From positions 1,592,001-1,656,000 of the forward strand of contig NZ_CP046907.1 of NCBI RefSeq assembly GCF_014083985.1: 64,000 nucleotides of DNA. Direction: 5' to 3'. The DNA comes from Streptomyces sp. SCUT-3. GTDB taxonomy: Bacteria > Actinomycetota > Actinomycetes > Streptomycetales > Streptomycetaceae. The notes under the pieces are model-generated. The model was not told the origin of the DNA. It saw only the letters and a list, made by a program, of their open reading frames with translations, and ran no database searches. Each line of letters begins with the position of its first letter. Positions within the stretch are counted from its first letter, which is position 1. Below, one piece after another: positions 51,665 to 62,556 of the stretch. The position numbers and the translations under genes are program-made.

Positions 51665-51695
51665 CTCCGCGACCTGCTCTGTCCGGGACGTGCCG

Positions 51696-53234
51696 CTACT
51701 GGGGCGGCAGGAGGTCCTTGAACTCCTTGGGGAGCTCGAACTGCCCGCCCCCGTCGGGCGCGCCGAAGGCGCCGCCCGCGGCCCGCCGCTCGGCGGCGGC
51801 CTGCTCCTCGGCCTTGCGCTTCATCGGGTTGCCGCTGCGCCGCTTGCCCTTGGCCTGCTTGACCGGCTTCTTCCTGCGCGCGGCGGCGCCGGGCATCCCC
51901 GGCATCCCCGGCATGCCGGGGATGCCGCCGCCCTGGGCCATGCGGGACATCATCTTGCGGGCCTCGAAGAACCGCTCGATCAGGCCGGAGACCTCGGAGA
52001 CGGAGACGCCGGAGCCCCGGGCGATGCGGGCGCGGCGCGATCCCTTGATGATCGTCGGGTCGGCGCGCTCGCCCGGCGTCATGGACTTGATGATCGCGGC
52101 GACGCGGTCCACGTCGCGCTCGTCGAGGTTGTTGATCTGCTCCTTCATCTGGCCCATGCCGGGGAGCATCCCGAGCAGCTTGGAGATGGAGCCCATCTTG
52201 CGGACCTGCTCCATCTGGGCCAGGAAGTCGTCGAGGGTGAACTCCTTCGGGCCGCGGGCCAGCTTGGCGGCCATCTCCTCGGCCTCTTGCCGGCTGAAGG
52301 TCTGCTCGGCCTTCTCGATCAGGCTGAGGACGTCGCCCATGCCGAGGATGCGGGACGCCATGCGGTCCGGGTGGAAGGCGTCGAAGTCGTCCAGCTTCTC
52401 GCCGTTGGAGGCGAACATGATCTGCTTGCCGGTCACCTGGGCGACCGACAGCGCGGCACCGCCGCGGGCGTCGCCGTCCAGCTTGGACAGCACCACGCCG
52501 TCGAAGCCGACGCCGTCGAGGAAGGCCTGGGCGGTGACCACCGCGTCCTGGCCGATCATCGCGTCGACGACGAACAGGGTCTCGTCGGGGTTGACGGCGT
52601 CGCGGATGTCGGCGGCCTGCTGCATCAGCTCGGCGTCGATGCCCAGGCGGCCGGCGGTGTCGACGACGACCACGTCGTACTGCTTGGTGCGCGCGTACTC
52701 GATCGAGTCCTTGGCGACCTGGACCGGGTCGCCCACGCCGTTGCCCGGCTGGGGCGCGTAGACGGCGACCCCCGCGCGCTCGGCGACGACGGCCAGCTGG
52801 TTGACGGCGTTGGGGCGCTGGAGGTCGCAGGCGACCAGGAGGGGGGCGTGGCCCTGGGCCTTCAGCCACCGGCCGAGCTTTCCGGCCAGGGTGGTCTTTC
52901 CGGCGCCCTGGAGGCCGGCCAGCATGATGACGGTGGGCGGGTTCTTGGCGAACCGCAGGCGGCGGGTCTGACCGCCGAGGATGCCGATGAGCTCCTCGTT
53001 GACGATCTTGATGACCTGCTGGGCGGGGTTGAGCGCCTGGGAGACCTCGGCGCCGAGCGACCGCTCCTTGACCTGCTTGATGAAGGCCCGCACCACCGGG
53101 AGGGCGACGTCCGCCTCCAGGAGGGCGATGCGGATCTCGCGGGCCGTGGCGTCGATGTCCGCCTCGGACAGGCGCCCCTTGCCCCGGAGGTTCTTGAACG
53201 TCGCTGCGAGGCGGTCGGAAAGGGTGTCGAACAC
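51696..53234 (-). CDS. ffh: Signal recognition particle GTPase Ffh
   Basis: This 512-residue SRP54 homologue binds signal sequences and 4.5S RNA and docks on FtsY. It has an N domain (FDTLSDRLAATFKNLRGKG), GTPase motifs GLQGAGKTT, DTAGRLGID and SKLDGDARGG, and a Met-rich M domain (SISKLLGMLPGMGQMKEQ, MMSRMAQGG, then IPGMPGMPGMPG). A basic tail follows. The GTG at 53234 is the conserved start. Its receptor ftsY is also in this window, 8 kb away. Confidence 0.97.
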   Translation of the reverse strand: MFDTLSDRLAATFKNLRGKGRLSEADIDATAREIRIALLEADVALPVVRAFIKQVKERSLGAEVSQALNPAQQVIKIVNEELIGILGGQTRRLRFAKNPPTVIMLAGLQGAGKTTLAGKLGRWLKAQGHAPLLVACDLQRPNAVNQLAVVAERAGVAVYAPQPGNGVGDPVQVAKDSIEYARTKQYDVVVVDTAGRLGIDAELMQQAADIRDAVNPDETLFVVDAMIGQDAVVTAQAFLDGVGFDGVVLSKLDGDARGGAALSVAQVTGKQIMFASNGEKLDDFDAFHPDRMASRILGMGDVLSLIEKAEQTFSRQEAEEMAAKLARGPKEFTLDDFLAQMEQVRKMGSISKLLGMLPGMGQMKEQINNLDERDVDRVAAIIKSMTPGERADPTIIKGSRRARIARGSGVSVSEVSGLIERFFEARKMMSRMAQGGGIPGMPGMPGMPGAAARRKKPVKQAKGKRRSGNPMKRKAEEQAAAERRAAGGAFGAPDGGGQFELPKEFKDLLPPQ

Positions 53235-53354
53235 GTCGGTCGCGGATCCTCGAGTCGCTGGATGGCTGGAGCGTCCGCTCCACGGACGTGTCCCAGGGTA
53301 TCCGTCCGCCGCCGGTGCGGTCTGCACCGAGGGTCCGGTCGGTACCGTTCCGGG

Positions 53355-55916
53355 TCAGGCCAGGGCCTTCTGAACCGCGGCGGCGACCCTCGCGGCGTGC
53401 GGTTCCGGCAAGGGGGCGCTGTCCTCGCCGACGACGTAGAAGGCGTCCACGGCGTCCGCGCCCAGGGTGCTCACCCGGGCCGAGCGCACGCTCGCCCCGG
53501 CCCGCTCCAGCGCGTGGCCGATCCGGTGCAGCAGACCGGGCGCGTCGTGCGCCCGCACCTCGACGACGGTGGCCGTCCGAGAGACGTCCGGGACCACGGT
53601 GGCCACGGGGGGCGGAGGGGCGGCTCCGCGGCGGCGCGGACGGGCGGCCTCGCGCTCGGCGAGCCGGCGTGCGACGTCCAGGCTGCCGTCCAGCGCCCGT
53701 TCGAGGTCCTTGCGCAGCCGGGCCGCGTCCGGCAGCGAGCCGTACTCGGCCTCGACCCGCCAGGTCAGCAGCAGCACCGGGCCCCGCCCCGCGGGGTCGG
53801 CCGTGCGCAGGTCGGCGGCCCGCACGGTGAGGCGGTGCAGGGCCAGGACCCCGGCCGCGGTGCCCAGCAGGCCGGGCCGGTCCGGGACGGCGAGCAGCAG
53901 TTCGGCCCCGACCGGCCCGGCGCCCTCCCCCGCCCCGTGCGCCGCCCCCCGCGCCGCCCCGTGACCGGCCGGCGGCCGGTGCGTGCGCACGGTCAGGACG
54001 GGGCCGCCGGTGCGGACGGCCTCCGCCGCCAAGCGTTCGGCCTCCGCGGGCAGGGCGGGGGCGGCGGGGGCGGGCACCGGCTTCCCCGCCAGTGCAGCCG
54101 CGGTCCGCCCGGCCAGGTCCGCCACGAGCGAGGCGCGCCAGGTGCTCCACGCCGCGGGGCCGGTGGCCAGCGCGTCCGCCTCGGTGAGGGCGTGGAGCAG
54201 CTCCAGCACCTCGACGCCGCCGACCGCCCCGGCGACCGCCGCGACGGTGGCCGGGTCGTCGAGGTCGCGGCGGGTCGCGGTGTCCACCAGCAGCAGGTGG
54301 TGGCGCACCAGCAGGGCCAGGACGTCCGTGTCGGGGGGCGGGAAGCCCATCCGGGCGGCGACGCCGCGCGCCACGGCCTCGCCGGCCGTGCTGTGGTCCC
54401 CCGGCAGGCCCTTGCCGATGTCGTGGAGCAGGGCCGCGGCCAGGAGCAGGTCGGGCCTGCCCACGCGGCGGGTGAGCCCGGCGGCGTGCACGGCCGTCTC
54501 CACCAGGTGCCGGTCGACGGTCCAGCGGTGCACGGCGTTGCGCTGCGGCAGGCAGCGGACCCGCTCCCACTCCGGCAGCATGCGGGTGACCAGTCCCTCG
54601 GCCTCGAGCGCCTCCCACACCGCGACGGCGTTCCGGCCTGCGCCGAGCAGGGCGAGGAGCTGTTCGCGGGCCTCCGTGGGCCAGGGGACGGGCAGCGGGA
54701 CGGCTTCGGCGGCCAGGCGCCGCACCGCGTGCGGGGACAGCGGCAGGCCGGCCCGGGCGGCGGCCGCGGCGGCGCGCAGCGGGAGGACGGGGTCCAGTCC
54801 GGGGCGGGCGGTGCGGGCGAGCACCGCCTCGCCGTCGTGCTCGACGACCCCCTCGGCCAGCGGGCTGCGCCGCGCGGCGGCCGTCCTGTCGGCAACCGTC
54901 CTGTCGGCGGCCGTCCTCGCGCCGGCGGGGCGGGTGCGGCCGGGGAGGCCGCGGCGGGAGGGGGCGCGGCGGGCGCGCAGGACTCCCCCGACCTCGCGCC
55001 AGGTGACGTCCGAGGCGTAGGCGACGGTGCGCGCCGCCCCGTAGACCCTGCGGAGCAGGGCGTCGGCGTCGGGCAGGCCGAGGGTCCGGGCGACCCGGTC
55101 CTGCTCCTGGAGGACGAGGCGGTCCCCGGCCCGGCCGGTGGCCAGGTGCAGGGCGTCGCGGACGTCCAGGAGGGCGGTGCGGGCCTCGTCGAGCCCCCGG
55201 CGGGGGGCGTCGGCGATCCAGGAGGCGGCGACGGCGCGCAGCACGGTGGTGTCGCGCAGCCCTCCGCGGGCCTCCTTGATGTCGGGTTCGAGCAGGTGGG
55301 ACAGCTCGCCGTGGCGCTCCTCCCGCTCCCGGCACATCTCGCGCAGCGCGGGCAGGTCGGCGGGTGCGCAGGCGCGCCAGTCGGCCAGTGCGGCGGCGCG
55401 CAGGGCGGCCGTCAGGGCGACCTCGCCGGCGACGTGCCGGGCGTCGAGGAGGCCGAGCCGGACCTTGAGGTCCCCGGCGGCGGTGCGGCGCGCCTCGGCC
55501 GGGGTGCGCACGGAGTGGTCGAGGGCGATGCCCAGGTCCCACACGGGGTACCAGAGCCGGTCGGCCAGCCGGGAGAGGCCGCCGGGCCCGGTGGTGCCGT
55601 CGTGCAGCAGGAGCAGGTCGAGGTCGCTGTGCGGGGACAGCTCCCCGCGTCCGTGGCCGCCGACGGCGACGAGGGCGGCGCCCCGGACGCCGGTGTCCCG
55701 GACCGCGGCCTCCCACAGGGCTGCCAGCCACCGGTCGGTCAGCGCGGCCAGGGCGGCGCGGCGCGGCGGCCCGGGCCGCGCCCCGTCCCGGAGGAGGCGC
55801 TGCCGGGCCGCCGCGAAGTGCGCGGGGTCGGACCGGGCCTCACGGGCCGCGGCCCGGTCCTTCCCCGCGGTGCCCGCCGGGCACCCGCCGTGCTGTGTCC
55901 GGTCCCGTTCGGTCAC
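53355..55916 (-). CDS. glnD: PII nucleotidylyltransferase/removing enzyme GlnD
   Basis: This 853-residue nitrogen sensor modifies and demodifies GlnK. The nucleotidyltransferase motif is GGHGRGELSPHSDLDLLLLH, the central HD phosphohydrolase motif is AALLHDIGKGLPGDHS, and two ACT domains sit at the C-terminus (ELLLAVPDRPGLLGTAAGV and VEVRAHDAPGLLHRIGHALE). In Streptomyces this enzyme adenylylates GlnK. A Gly/Ala/Arg-rich insert occurs around residues 325-350. The GTG at 55916 is used. It is third in the amtB-glnK-glnD operon. Confidence 0.95.
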   Translation of the reverse strand: MTERDRTQHGGCPAGTAGKDRAAAREARSDPAHFAAARQRLLRDGARPGPPRRAALAALTDRWLAALWEAAVRDTGVRGAALVAVGGHGRGELSPHSDLDLLLLHDGTTGPGGLSRLADRLWYPVWDLGIALDHSVRTPAEARRTAAGDLKVRLGLLDARHVAGEVALTAALRAAALADWRACAPADLPALREMCREREERHGELSHLLEPDIKEARGGLRDTTVLRAVAASWIADAPRRGLDEARTALLDVRDALHLATGRAGDRLVLQEQDRVARTLGLPDADALLRRVYGAARTVAYASDVTWREVGGVLRARRAPSRRGLPGRTRPAGARTAADRTVADRTAAARRSPLAEGVVEHDGEAVLARTARPGLDPVLPLRAAAAAARAGLPLSPHAVRRLAAEAVPLPVPWPTEAREQLLALLGAGRNAVAVWEALEAEGLVTRMLPEWERVRCLPQRNAVHRWTVDRHLVETAVHAAGLTRRVGRPDLLLAAALLHDIGKGLPGDHSTAGEAVARGVAARMGFPPPDTDVLALLVRHHLLLVDTATRRDLDDPATVAAVAGAVGGVEVLELLHALTEADALATGPAAWSTWRASLVADLAGRTAAALAGKPVPAPAAPALPAEAERLAAEAVRTGGPVLTVRTHRPPAGHGAARGAAHGAGEGAGPVGAELLLAVPDRPGLLGTAAGVLALHRLTVRAADLRTADPAGRGPVLLLTWRVEAEYGSLPDAARLRKDLERALDGSLDVARRLAEREAARPRRRGAAPPPPVATVVPDVSRTATVVEVRAHDAPGLLHRIGHALERAGASVRSARVSTLGADAVDAFYVVGEDSAPLPEPHAARVAAAVQKALA

Positions 55917-55980
55917 TGGATCTCCCGGTGCGGTCGGTGCGGGCCCCGTGCGCCCGGCGGGTGTGCGGTGCCGGTCCCCC

Positions 55981-57699
<1,719 letters not shown>

Positions 57700-57785
57700 C
57701 GGCGTCTCCTCGGTGTCGGGACGGCCCGTGCGGGTGCGGTGCGGTGGGTCGGGCCGGTTTCCGCCACCGACATTCGCGCAGGCGG

Positions 57786-57823
57786 GTTTCGGTCGACGCC
57801 GCACGGCGTTTCGCCCCGGTGAC
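57786..57823 (-). promoter_or_regulatory. GlnR-type binding site upstream of amtB
   Basis: Reading the minus strand: GTCAC, 6 bases, GAAAC, 6 bases, a degenerate CGGCG, 6 bases, GAAAC. Three of the four half-sites and all spacings match the Streptomyces GlnR consensus gTnAC-n6-GaAAC repeated twice. The first a-b pair is perfect. It lies 87-124 bases upstream of the amtB start. Confidence 0.82.
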
Positions 57824-57909
57824 GAAGGCGGCCCCGGTGTTACGCGGCCATGAACCGCGGGAGCCGTCCGGAAGGGCGGGACGGCGGCGTCCCGGGCCGC
57901 GGATCCCGA

Positions 57910-58569
57910 TCACGTGAACAGCGGTACCGCCGTCCAGACCGCGACTCCGGCCAGGCTGAAGGCGAACACGTAGTCGATCCGCCGCTTCGCCGGTTCACTG
58001 CGGAACAGGGCGGTGAGCGCCCGGCCGCCGAGGGCCCAGACGATGAAAGCGGCGAGGTTGTTCGCGGTGAAGACGGCCGTGATCACCAGCACCGCGGTGA
58101 CGTCGCTGTCGCCGGACGGTGCGAGGAACTGCACGAACATCACCGCGATGATGTAGTACGCCTTGGGGTTCATCAGCAGGACGACCGCACCGTCCCGGAA
58201 CCCGATCCGCCGCTCCCTCACCGGCGCGGCATCCGCCGTGTCCCCTCCCTTCGCCCGGGCGGCACGGACGAACGTCACCGCCAGCCAGAGCACGTAGAGG
58301 CCCCCGGCCGCGCTGAGAACCTTCGCAAGCAGGGGGTGCCCGAGGACGGTGGCCCCCGCCCCGATCCCGATCACCGCGGTCACCGCAAACGTCGCCACGT
58401 GGTACCCGGCGAGGGCCGGCACCGTGGCGCGCAAGCCCCGCGACGCACCGATCGCGGCGAAGAACGCGTTTCCGGGGCCCGGACTGTACGCAAGGGGGAA
58501 GAGGAAGACGAGCAGCGCGACGAGCATGTCCGCGCTCACCGCCGATGCCAGATGGGTCGGAGAGTCCAC
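57910..58569 (-). CDS. LysE/RhtB-family exporter
   Basis: This 219-residue inner-membrane protein of the amino-acid exporter superfamily has six hydrophobic segments. The conserved beginning is LLVFLFPLAYSPGPGNAFFA followed by GASRGLRATVPALAGYHV, and a later RIGFRDGAVVLLMNPKAYY is the mid-loop signature. The substrate is unknown. The start is uncertain: GTG at 58569 is used, with GTG 58540 or ATG 58527 possible. It lies between nsdA and the amtB operon on the same strand. Confidence 0.8.
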   Translation of the reverse strand: MDSPTHLASAVSADMLVALLVFLFPLAYSPGPGNAFFAAIGASRGLRATVPALAGYHVATFAVTAVIGIGAGATVLGHPLLAKVLSAAGGLYVLWLAVTFVRAARAKGGDTADAAPVRERRIGFRDGAVVLLMNPKAYYIIAVMFVQFLAPSGDSDVTAVLVITAVFTANNLAAFIVWALGGRALTALFRSEPAKRRIDYVFAFSLAGVAVWTAVPLFT

Positions 58570-58632
58570 ACGCCGAGACTGCGGAAAATCCGTCGTCCGT
58601 GCTGGCAGAAATCGGACACCGCGCTCCGGTAC

Positions 58633-58676
58633 GCGACCGGCCGCACGGGGCCGGCCGCACGCGACCGGCCGCACGG
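58633..58676. repeat. Direct repeats after the nsdA stop
   Basis: GCGACCGGCCGCACGG occurs at 58633-58648 and 58661-58676, with a partial copy CCGGCCGCAC at 58651-58660. The block begins 10 bases beyond the nsdA stop codon. Confidence 0.75.
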
Positions 58677-58686
58677 CCGGGCCGGG

Positions 58687-60138
58687 TCAGACCGCGCGGG
58701 CCTCTTCGGCGTACTCGTGCAGGTCCCCGGCCAGGCGCTCGGACAGCCGGACGACCGCCGCGCATCCCGGGTACTGGGCCGCGGCGGCGGCAGCGGTCTT
58801 GCGCAGGCGGGTGTTGACCCTCTCCGAGCGGACCTTCCCCGCCGCGAGGGCGGCCCGCTCCGCGGAGGCGGCGGCCTCCTCCGGCTCCTCCTGCAGCAGG
58901 TGGACGGTGGCCATCCCGATGAGGTTGAAGACGTAGGAGCGGCGGTGGTTGTCGACGTCCCGGCCGAACAGCTCCACCGCCCTGCGCATCGGCGGGCGGG
59001 CCAGCGAGGCGTAGGTGCGCCTGCGGGCGGCGGCGTAGGCGAGGTCCCGGTACGAGTGCGCGTTCTCCGCGTTGAGCTCCGCCTCGGAGAAGAACCTGAT
59101 CCAGTCCGGGTCGTCCGCCGGGCAGGCGTCCGCGAAGCAGTCCTCGGCCGCCCGCACGGCGCGGTTGCACCTGTCAGCCTGGCCCAGGTTGGCGTAGGCG
59201 CGTGCCTCCACGGCGTGCAGCATGGCCTGGGTCGACGCGGTGGCGGTCTCCCGGGAGCCGTACTGGGCCAGGTGGACGAGTTCCAGGGCGTCCCCGGGAC
59301 GGCCGAGGTGGATCATCTGGCGGGCCATGTCGGAGAGGACGAGCGCCCCCAGGGGGCGGTCCCCGGCCTCCTTCGCGGCGTGCAGCGCGAGCACGAAGTA
59401 CTTCTGGGCGCTGGGCTGCAGGCCGACGTCGTAGCTCATGAAACCCGCCAGGTGGGCGAGCTCGGCGGTGACCTTGAACAGCCGCCGGGCCACCGCGGGC
59501 CGGTGCCCCTCCTGCAGCAGCTCGGTCACCTCGTGCAGCTGGCCCACGACAGCCTTGCGGCGCAGTCCTCCTCCGCACTGGGCGTCCCAGCGGCGGAACA
59601 TCCGCGTCGAGCTCTCGAGCAGTTCCAGTTCGGGTTCGGAGATGCGGCCGGCGCGGTGGGGGCGGTCGCCGGGCGCCTCGTCGGCGGGGGCGGAGGGGCC
59701 GGGGACGAGCCAGCGCTGCATCGGCTCGACGAGCGCGGGGCCGGCCGCGAGCGTGAGCGAGGGGCCGAGGAAGCCCCGCCGGCCCAGCATGAGGTCGCTG
59801 CGGGAGAACTCGCTGATCAGCCGGACGGTCTGCGGGCCGGCCCAGGGCAGGTCCACCCCCGCGGTCTGCGGCGAGCGGTGCTCCTGGCGCAGTCCCAGTT
59901 CCTCCACCGCGACGACGCAGCCGAACCGTTCGGAGAAGAGCTCGGAGAGGATGCGCGGGATCGGTTCGCGGGGCTGCTCCCCGTCGAGCCAGCGCCGGAC
60001 CCGGGAGGTGTCGGTGCTGACGTGGTGGGCGCCGGTCTGCCGCGCCCGCCGGTTCACCTGCCGCGCGAGCTCCCCCTTGGACCATCCGCTGCGCACGAAC
60101 CACGAACCCAACCGCGTGTTGGGCTGCTTGTCGCCCAC
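58687..60138 (-). CDS. nsdA: Negative regulator of differentiation NsdA
   Basis: This 483-residue cytoplasmic regulator is recognised as NsdA, which in S. coelicolor represses sporulation and antibiotic production. It has an N-terminal helix-turn-helix-like segment (TRLGSWFVRSGWSKGELARQ, then STDTSRVRRWLDGEQPREP), a connector and a C-terminal helical array resembling tetratricopeptide repeats (about residues 190-470, e.g. MLHAVEARAYANLGQADRC). The GTG at 60138 starts immediately before the conserved NTRLGSWF block. Position next to the amtB operon agrees with S. coelicolor gene order as I recall it. A TAGGAT at 60270-60275 (minus) is a possible -10. Confidence 0.85.
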   Translation of the reverse strand: MGDKQPNTRLGSWFVRSGWSKGELARQVNRRARQTGAHHVSTDTSRVRRWLDGEQPREPIPRILSELFSERFGCVVAVEELGLRQEHRSPQTAGVDLPWAGPQTVRLISEFSRSDLMLGRRGFLGPSLTLAAGPALVEPMQRWLVPGPSAPADEAPGDRPHRAGRISEPELELLESSTRMFRRWDAQCGGGLRRKAVVGQLHEVTELLQEGHRPAVARRLFKVTAELAHLAGFMSYDVGLQPSAQKYFVLALHAAKEAGDRPLGALVLSDMARQMIHLGRPGDALELVHLAQYGSRETATASTQAMLHAVEARAYANLGQADRCNRAVRAAEDCFADACPADDPDWIRFFSEAELNAENAHSYRDLAYAAARRRTYASLARPPMRRAVELFGRDVDNHRRSYVFNLIGMATVHLLQEEPEEAAASAERAALAAGKVRSERVNTRLRKTAAAAAAQYPGCAAVVRLSERLAGDLHEYAEEARAV

Positions 60139-60515
60139 AGGAACGCCCCCATCCCGGGTCTCCCCGCCGATGTCCGCCGGATCAGGTGCGCCGGGCGGAT
60201 GCGCGGGGCGAAGCCGTCGGCGTGCCCGCGGACCGACACCCTGCCGTCCTCGTTGTTGAACCGAACGTAATCCTACGGTCACCGGTGCACGTGCATCGTC
60301 ACGGAAACGCCACCATTCGCCACCCCCGGGGGCGGGCCCCGGGGCGGTTCCCCGCGATTCACTGGTCCCGTGGTGTCCGGAGAACGCCGGGGGCGGACGG
60401 GAGGCCGCGGGGGGCGCGCACCGCGGGCCGCACCACCCGTCGAGCCGAACCCCTCGCTGCGAACACAGAGTCACCACTGCGTAACCATCGGCGACCACGA
60501 CCCGTTGGGGGTGAC
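60139..60515. other. 377-bp divergent gap between nsdA and the primase-polymerase-like gene
   Basis: There is no gene here. It contains a 10-bp perfect palindrome TGCACGTGCA (60286-60295), a TAGGAT on the minus strand at 60270-60275 as candidate -10 for nsdA (no good -35), and otherwise GC-rich sequence without recognised signals. Confidence 0.5.
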
Positions 60516-61190
60516 ATGGACTTCATGCTCGGCTCACGGCGCCGCAGCCGCGCCTCGCTGTGCACCACGGTGGCGGAGTACGCCGGGCTGTGGGGGTGGA
60601 CGGTGGTTCCCGGCGCGCGCGTCGTGCGCGGCGGCACCTGCTCCTGCGGGGCCCCGGACTGCGCCGCCCCGGGGGCGCACCCGCTGCCCGGTGGCACCGG
60701 GATCGCGCCGGGGACCCCGCTCGAGCGCATCCGGTCGGTGTGGGAGGAGGCGGAGGACGCCTCGGTGCTGCTGCGGGTGGGCGTCTCCTTCGACGTCATC
60801 GACGTCGGCGAGCGGGCCGGGGCGCGGGCCCTCGCGCGGCTCGAGCGGATGGGCACGCGGCTGGGGCCCGTCCTGGCCACGCCGACCGGGCGCGCACTGT
60901 TCTTCGTCGCGCCCGGCGCCGCGGGCGAGCTGCCGGAGCTCCTGTACCGGATGGGCTGGGACGACGCGGACCTGGACCTGCGCTCCCTCGGCCCCGGCGA
61001 CCACGTGACCGCCCCGCCCTCGGACCTCGGCTCGTACGGCCCGGTGCGCTGGCTGCGGCGGCCGGCGCCCTCGCCGTCGGGCGGGCACGGCACGGTGCCG
61101 CCCCCCGAGGCCCGGCTGGTGCTGGGCACCCTGGCCTACGCCTGCCACCGGGAGCGCCGGTCGGCGGCCTCCCGGCTCGTGCCCTCCTGA
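60516..61190 (+). CDS. Small bifunctional primase/polymerase-domain protein
   Basis: This 224-residue protein resembles the N-terminal prim-pol domain found in plasmid and phage replication proteins and in stand-alone Streptomyces proteins. Supporting blocks are EYAGLWGWTVVPGARVV, a Cys-containing loop CSCGAPDCAAPGAHPLP (a recurrent prim-pol feature) and a hydrophobic strand with acidic residues FDVIDVGERAG. No helicase domain follows. Whether it is catalytic is unclear. The ATG at 60516 has GGGGGT upstream. It converges with ftsY across a very long hairpin. Confidence 0.7.
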   Translation: MDFMLGSRRRSRASLCTTVAEYAGLWGWTVVPGARVVRGGTCSCGAPDCAAPGAHPLPGGTGIAPGTPLERIRSVWEEAEDASVLLRVGVSFDVIDVGERAGARALARLERMGTRLGPVLATPTGRALFFVAPGAAGELPELLYRMGWDDADLDLRSLGPGDHVTAPPSDLGSYGPVRWLRRPAPSPSGGHGTVPPPEARLVLGTLAYACHRERRSAASRLVPS

Positions 61191-61226
61191 AGCCCCGCCC
61201 GGCCGAAGTCCCGCCCGGCTGCGGGG

Positions 61227-61286
61227 ACGCGCGAACGGCGGGGGCGGCACCCCGGTGTCGGGGTGCCGCCCCCGCCGTTCGCGCGT
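61227..61286. terminator. 27-bp perfect-stem bidirectional terminator
   Basis: Arms 61227-61253 and 61260-61286 are exact complements, with loop ggtgtc. It lies between the convergent stops of the prim-pol-like gene and ftsY and is the strongest hairpin in the window. A 17-base duplication (61278-61294 and 61297-61313) overlaps its right arm and ends at the base before the ftsY stop. Confidence 0.9.
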
Positions 61287-61313
61287 GCGGCCGCCGGTTC
61301 GCGCGTGCGGCCG

Positions 61314-62528
61314 TCAGCCGAGCAGTGCGTCGACGAACGCCTCCGGCTCGAACGGGGCCAGGTCGTCCGCGCCCTCGCCGAGGCCGATCAGCTTGACCGG
61401 CACGCCCAGATCGCGCTGGACGGCGATCACGATGCCGCCCTTGGCCGTGCCGTCCAGCTTGGTCAGGACGATGCCCGTGATGCTGACGACCTCGGAGAAG
61501 ACCCGGGCCTGTACCAGGCCGTTCTGCCCCGTGGTGGCGTCGAGCACCAGGAGCACCTCGTCGACCGGGCCGTGCTTCTCCACGACCCGCTTGACCTTGC
61601 CGAGCTCGTCCATCAGGCCGGTCTTGGTGTGCAGCCGGCCGGCGGTGTCCACCAGGACCGTGTCCGCGCCCTCGGCGATGCCCTCCTTGACCGCGTCGAA
61701 GGCGACCGAGGCGGGGTCGCCGGCCTCGGGTCCGCGCACGGTGCGCGCCCCGACGCGCTCGCCCCAGGTCTGCAGCTGGTCGGCCGCGGCGGCGCGGAAG
61801 GTGTCGGCCGCGCCCAGGACGACGCTGCGGCCGTCGGCGACCAGGACCCGGGCCAGCTTTCCGGTGGTGGTGGTCTTGCCGGTGCCGTTGACCCCGACGA
61901 CCATCACCACGGCGGGACGGGCGGTGCCGTCCTCGGCGGTGTGGCGCGCGGTGCGCAGGGCGCGGTCGGTGTCGGTGCCGATCAGTGCGAGGAGCTCCTC
62001 GCGGAGCAGGCCGCGCAGCTCGTCGGGGGTGCGGGTGCCGAGCACCTTCACCCGGGTGCGCAGCCGGTCCACCAGTTCCTGGGTGGGTGCGACGCCGACG
62101 TCCGCGGTGAGCAGGGTGTCCTCGATCTCCTCCCACGTGTCCTCGTCGAGGTGCTCGCGGGAGAGCAGGGAGAGCAGGCCCTTGCCGAGGGAGGTCTGGG
62201 AGCGGGAGAGCCGGGAGCGCAGCCGGACCAGGCGGCCGGCGGTCGGTTCGGGGACCTCCAGCTCCGGGACCGGCAGCGGGGCCGGCGGGGCGGCCGGGGC
62301 CGGCGGCTCCTCGACGACGACCGGCGCCCCGGGCAGCCCGACGTCCTCGACGGTCCGGCGGGGTTCCTCCCGCGGTGGCGCGGCCTCCTCGCCGACCTGC
62401 GGCTCGGCGGGCGCGACCGGGCGCCGCGGGGGCGGCAGGGGCTTCCTGCGCCGGGTGGTGACCACCAGCGCGCCGGTCGCACCGATCACGACCAGGGCGA
62501 TGACTGCGATGAGGATGACGATTTCCAT
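61314..62528 (-). CDS. ftsY: Signal recognition particle receptor FtsY
   Basis: This 404-residue SRP receptor GTPase has an N-terminal membrane helix (EIVILIAVIALVVIGATGA), a Pro/Glu-rich linker (about 35-100), an N domain and GTPase motifs GVNGTGKTTTTGK, DTAGRLHTK and TKLDGTAKGG. It pairs with Ffh, also in this window. The ATG at 62528 was chosen over 62549 because the membrane helix starts at once and GGACGGG lies upstream. Confidence 0.96.
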   Translation of the reverse strand: MEIVILIAVIALVVIGATGALVVTTRRRKPLPPPRRPVAPAEPQVGEEAAPPREEPRRTVEDVGLPGAPVVVEEPPAPAAPPAPLPVPELEVPEPTAGRLVRLRSRLSRSQTSLGKGLLSLLSREHLDEDTWEEIEDTLLTADVGVAPTQELVDRLRTRVKVLGTRTPDELRGLLREELLALIGTDTDRALRTARHTAEDGTARPAVVMVVGVNGTGKTTTTGKLARVLVADGRSVVLGAADTFRAAAADQLQTWGERVGARTVRGPEAGDPASVAFDAVKEGIAEGADTVLVDTAGRLHTKTGLMDELGKVKRVVEKHGPVDEVLLVLDATTGQNGLVQARVFSEVVSITGIVLTKLDGTAKGGIVIAVQRDLGVPVKLIGLGEGADDLAPFEPEAFVDALLG

Positions 62529-62556
62529 AACCCGTCCAGTATCGGCCACGCTCCCC

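Noticed and set aside
57839-57843. GTAAC (minus strand) as an additional GlnR half-site
   Set aside because: Spacing to the next box is 15 bases instead of the 17 expected, and no b-site follows at 6 bases.
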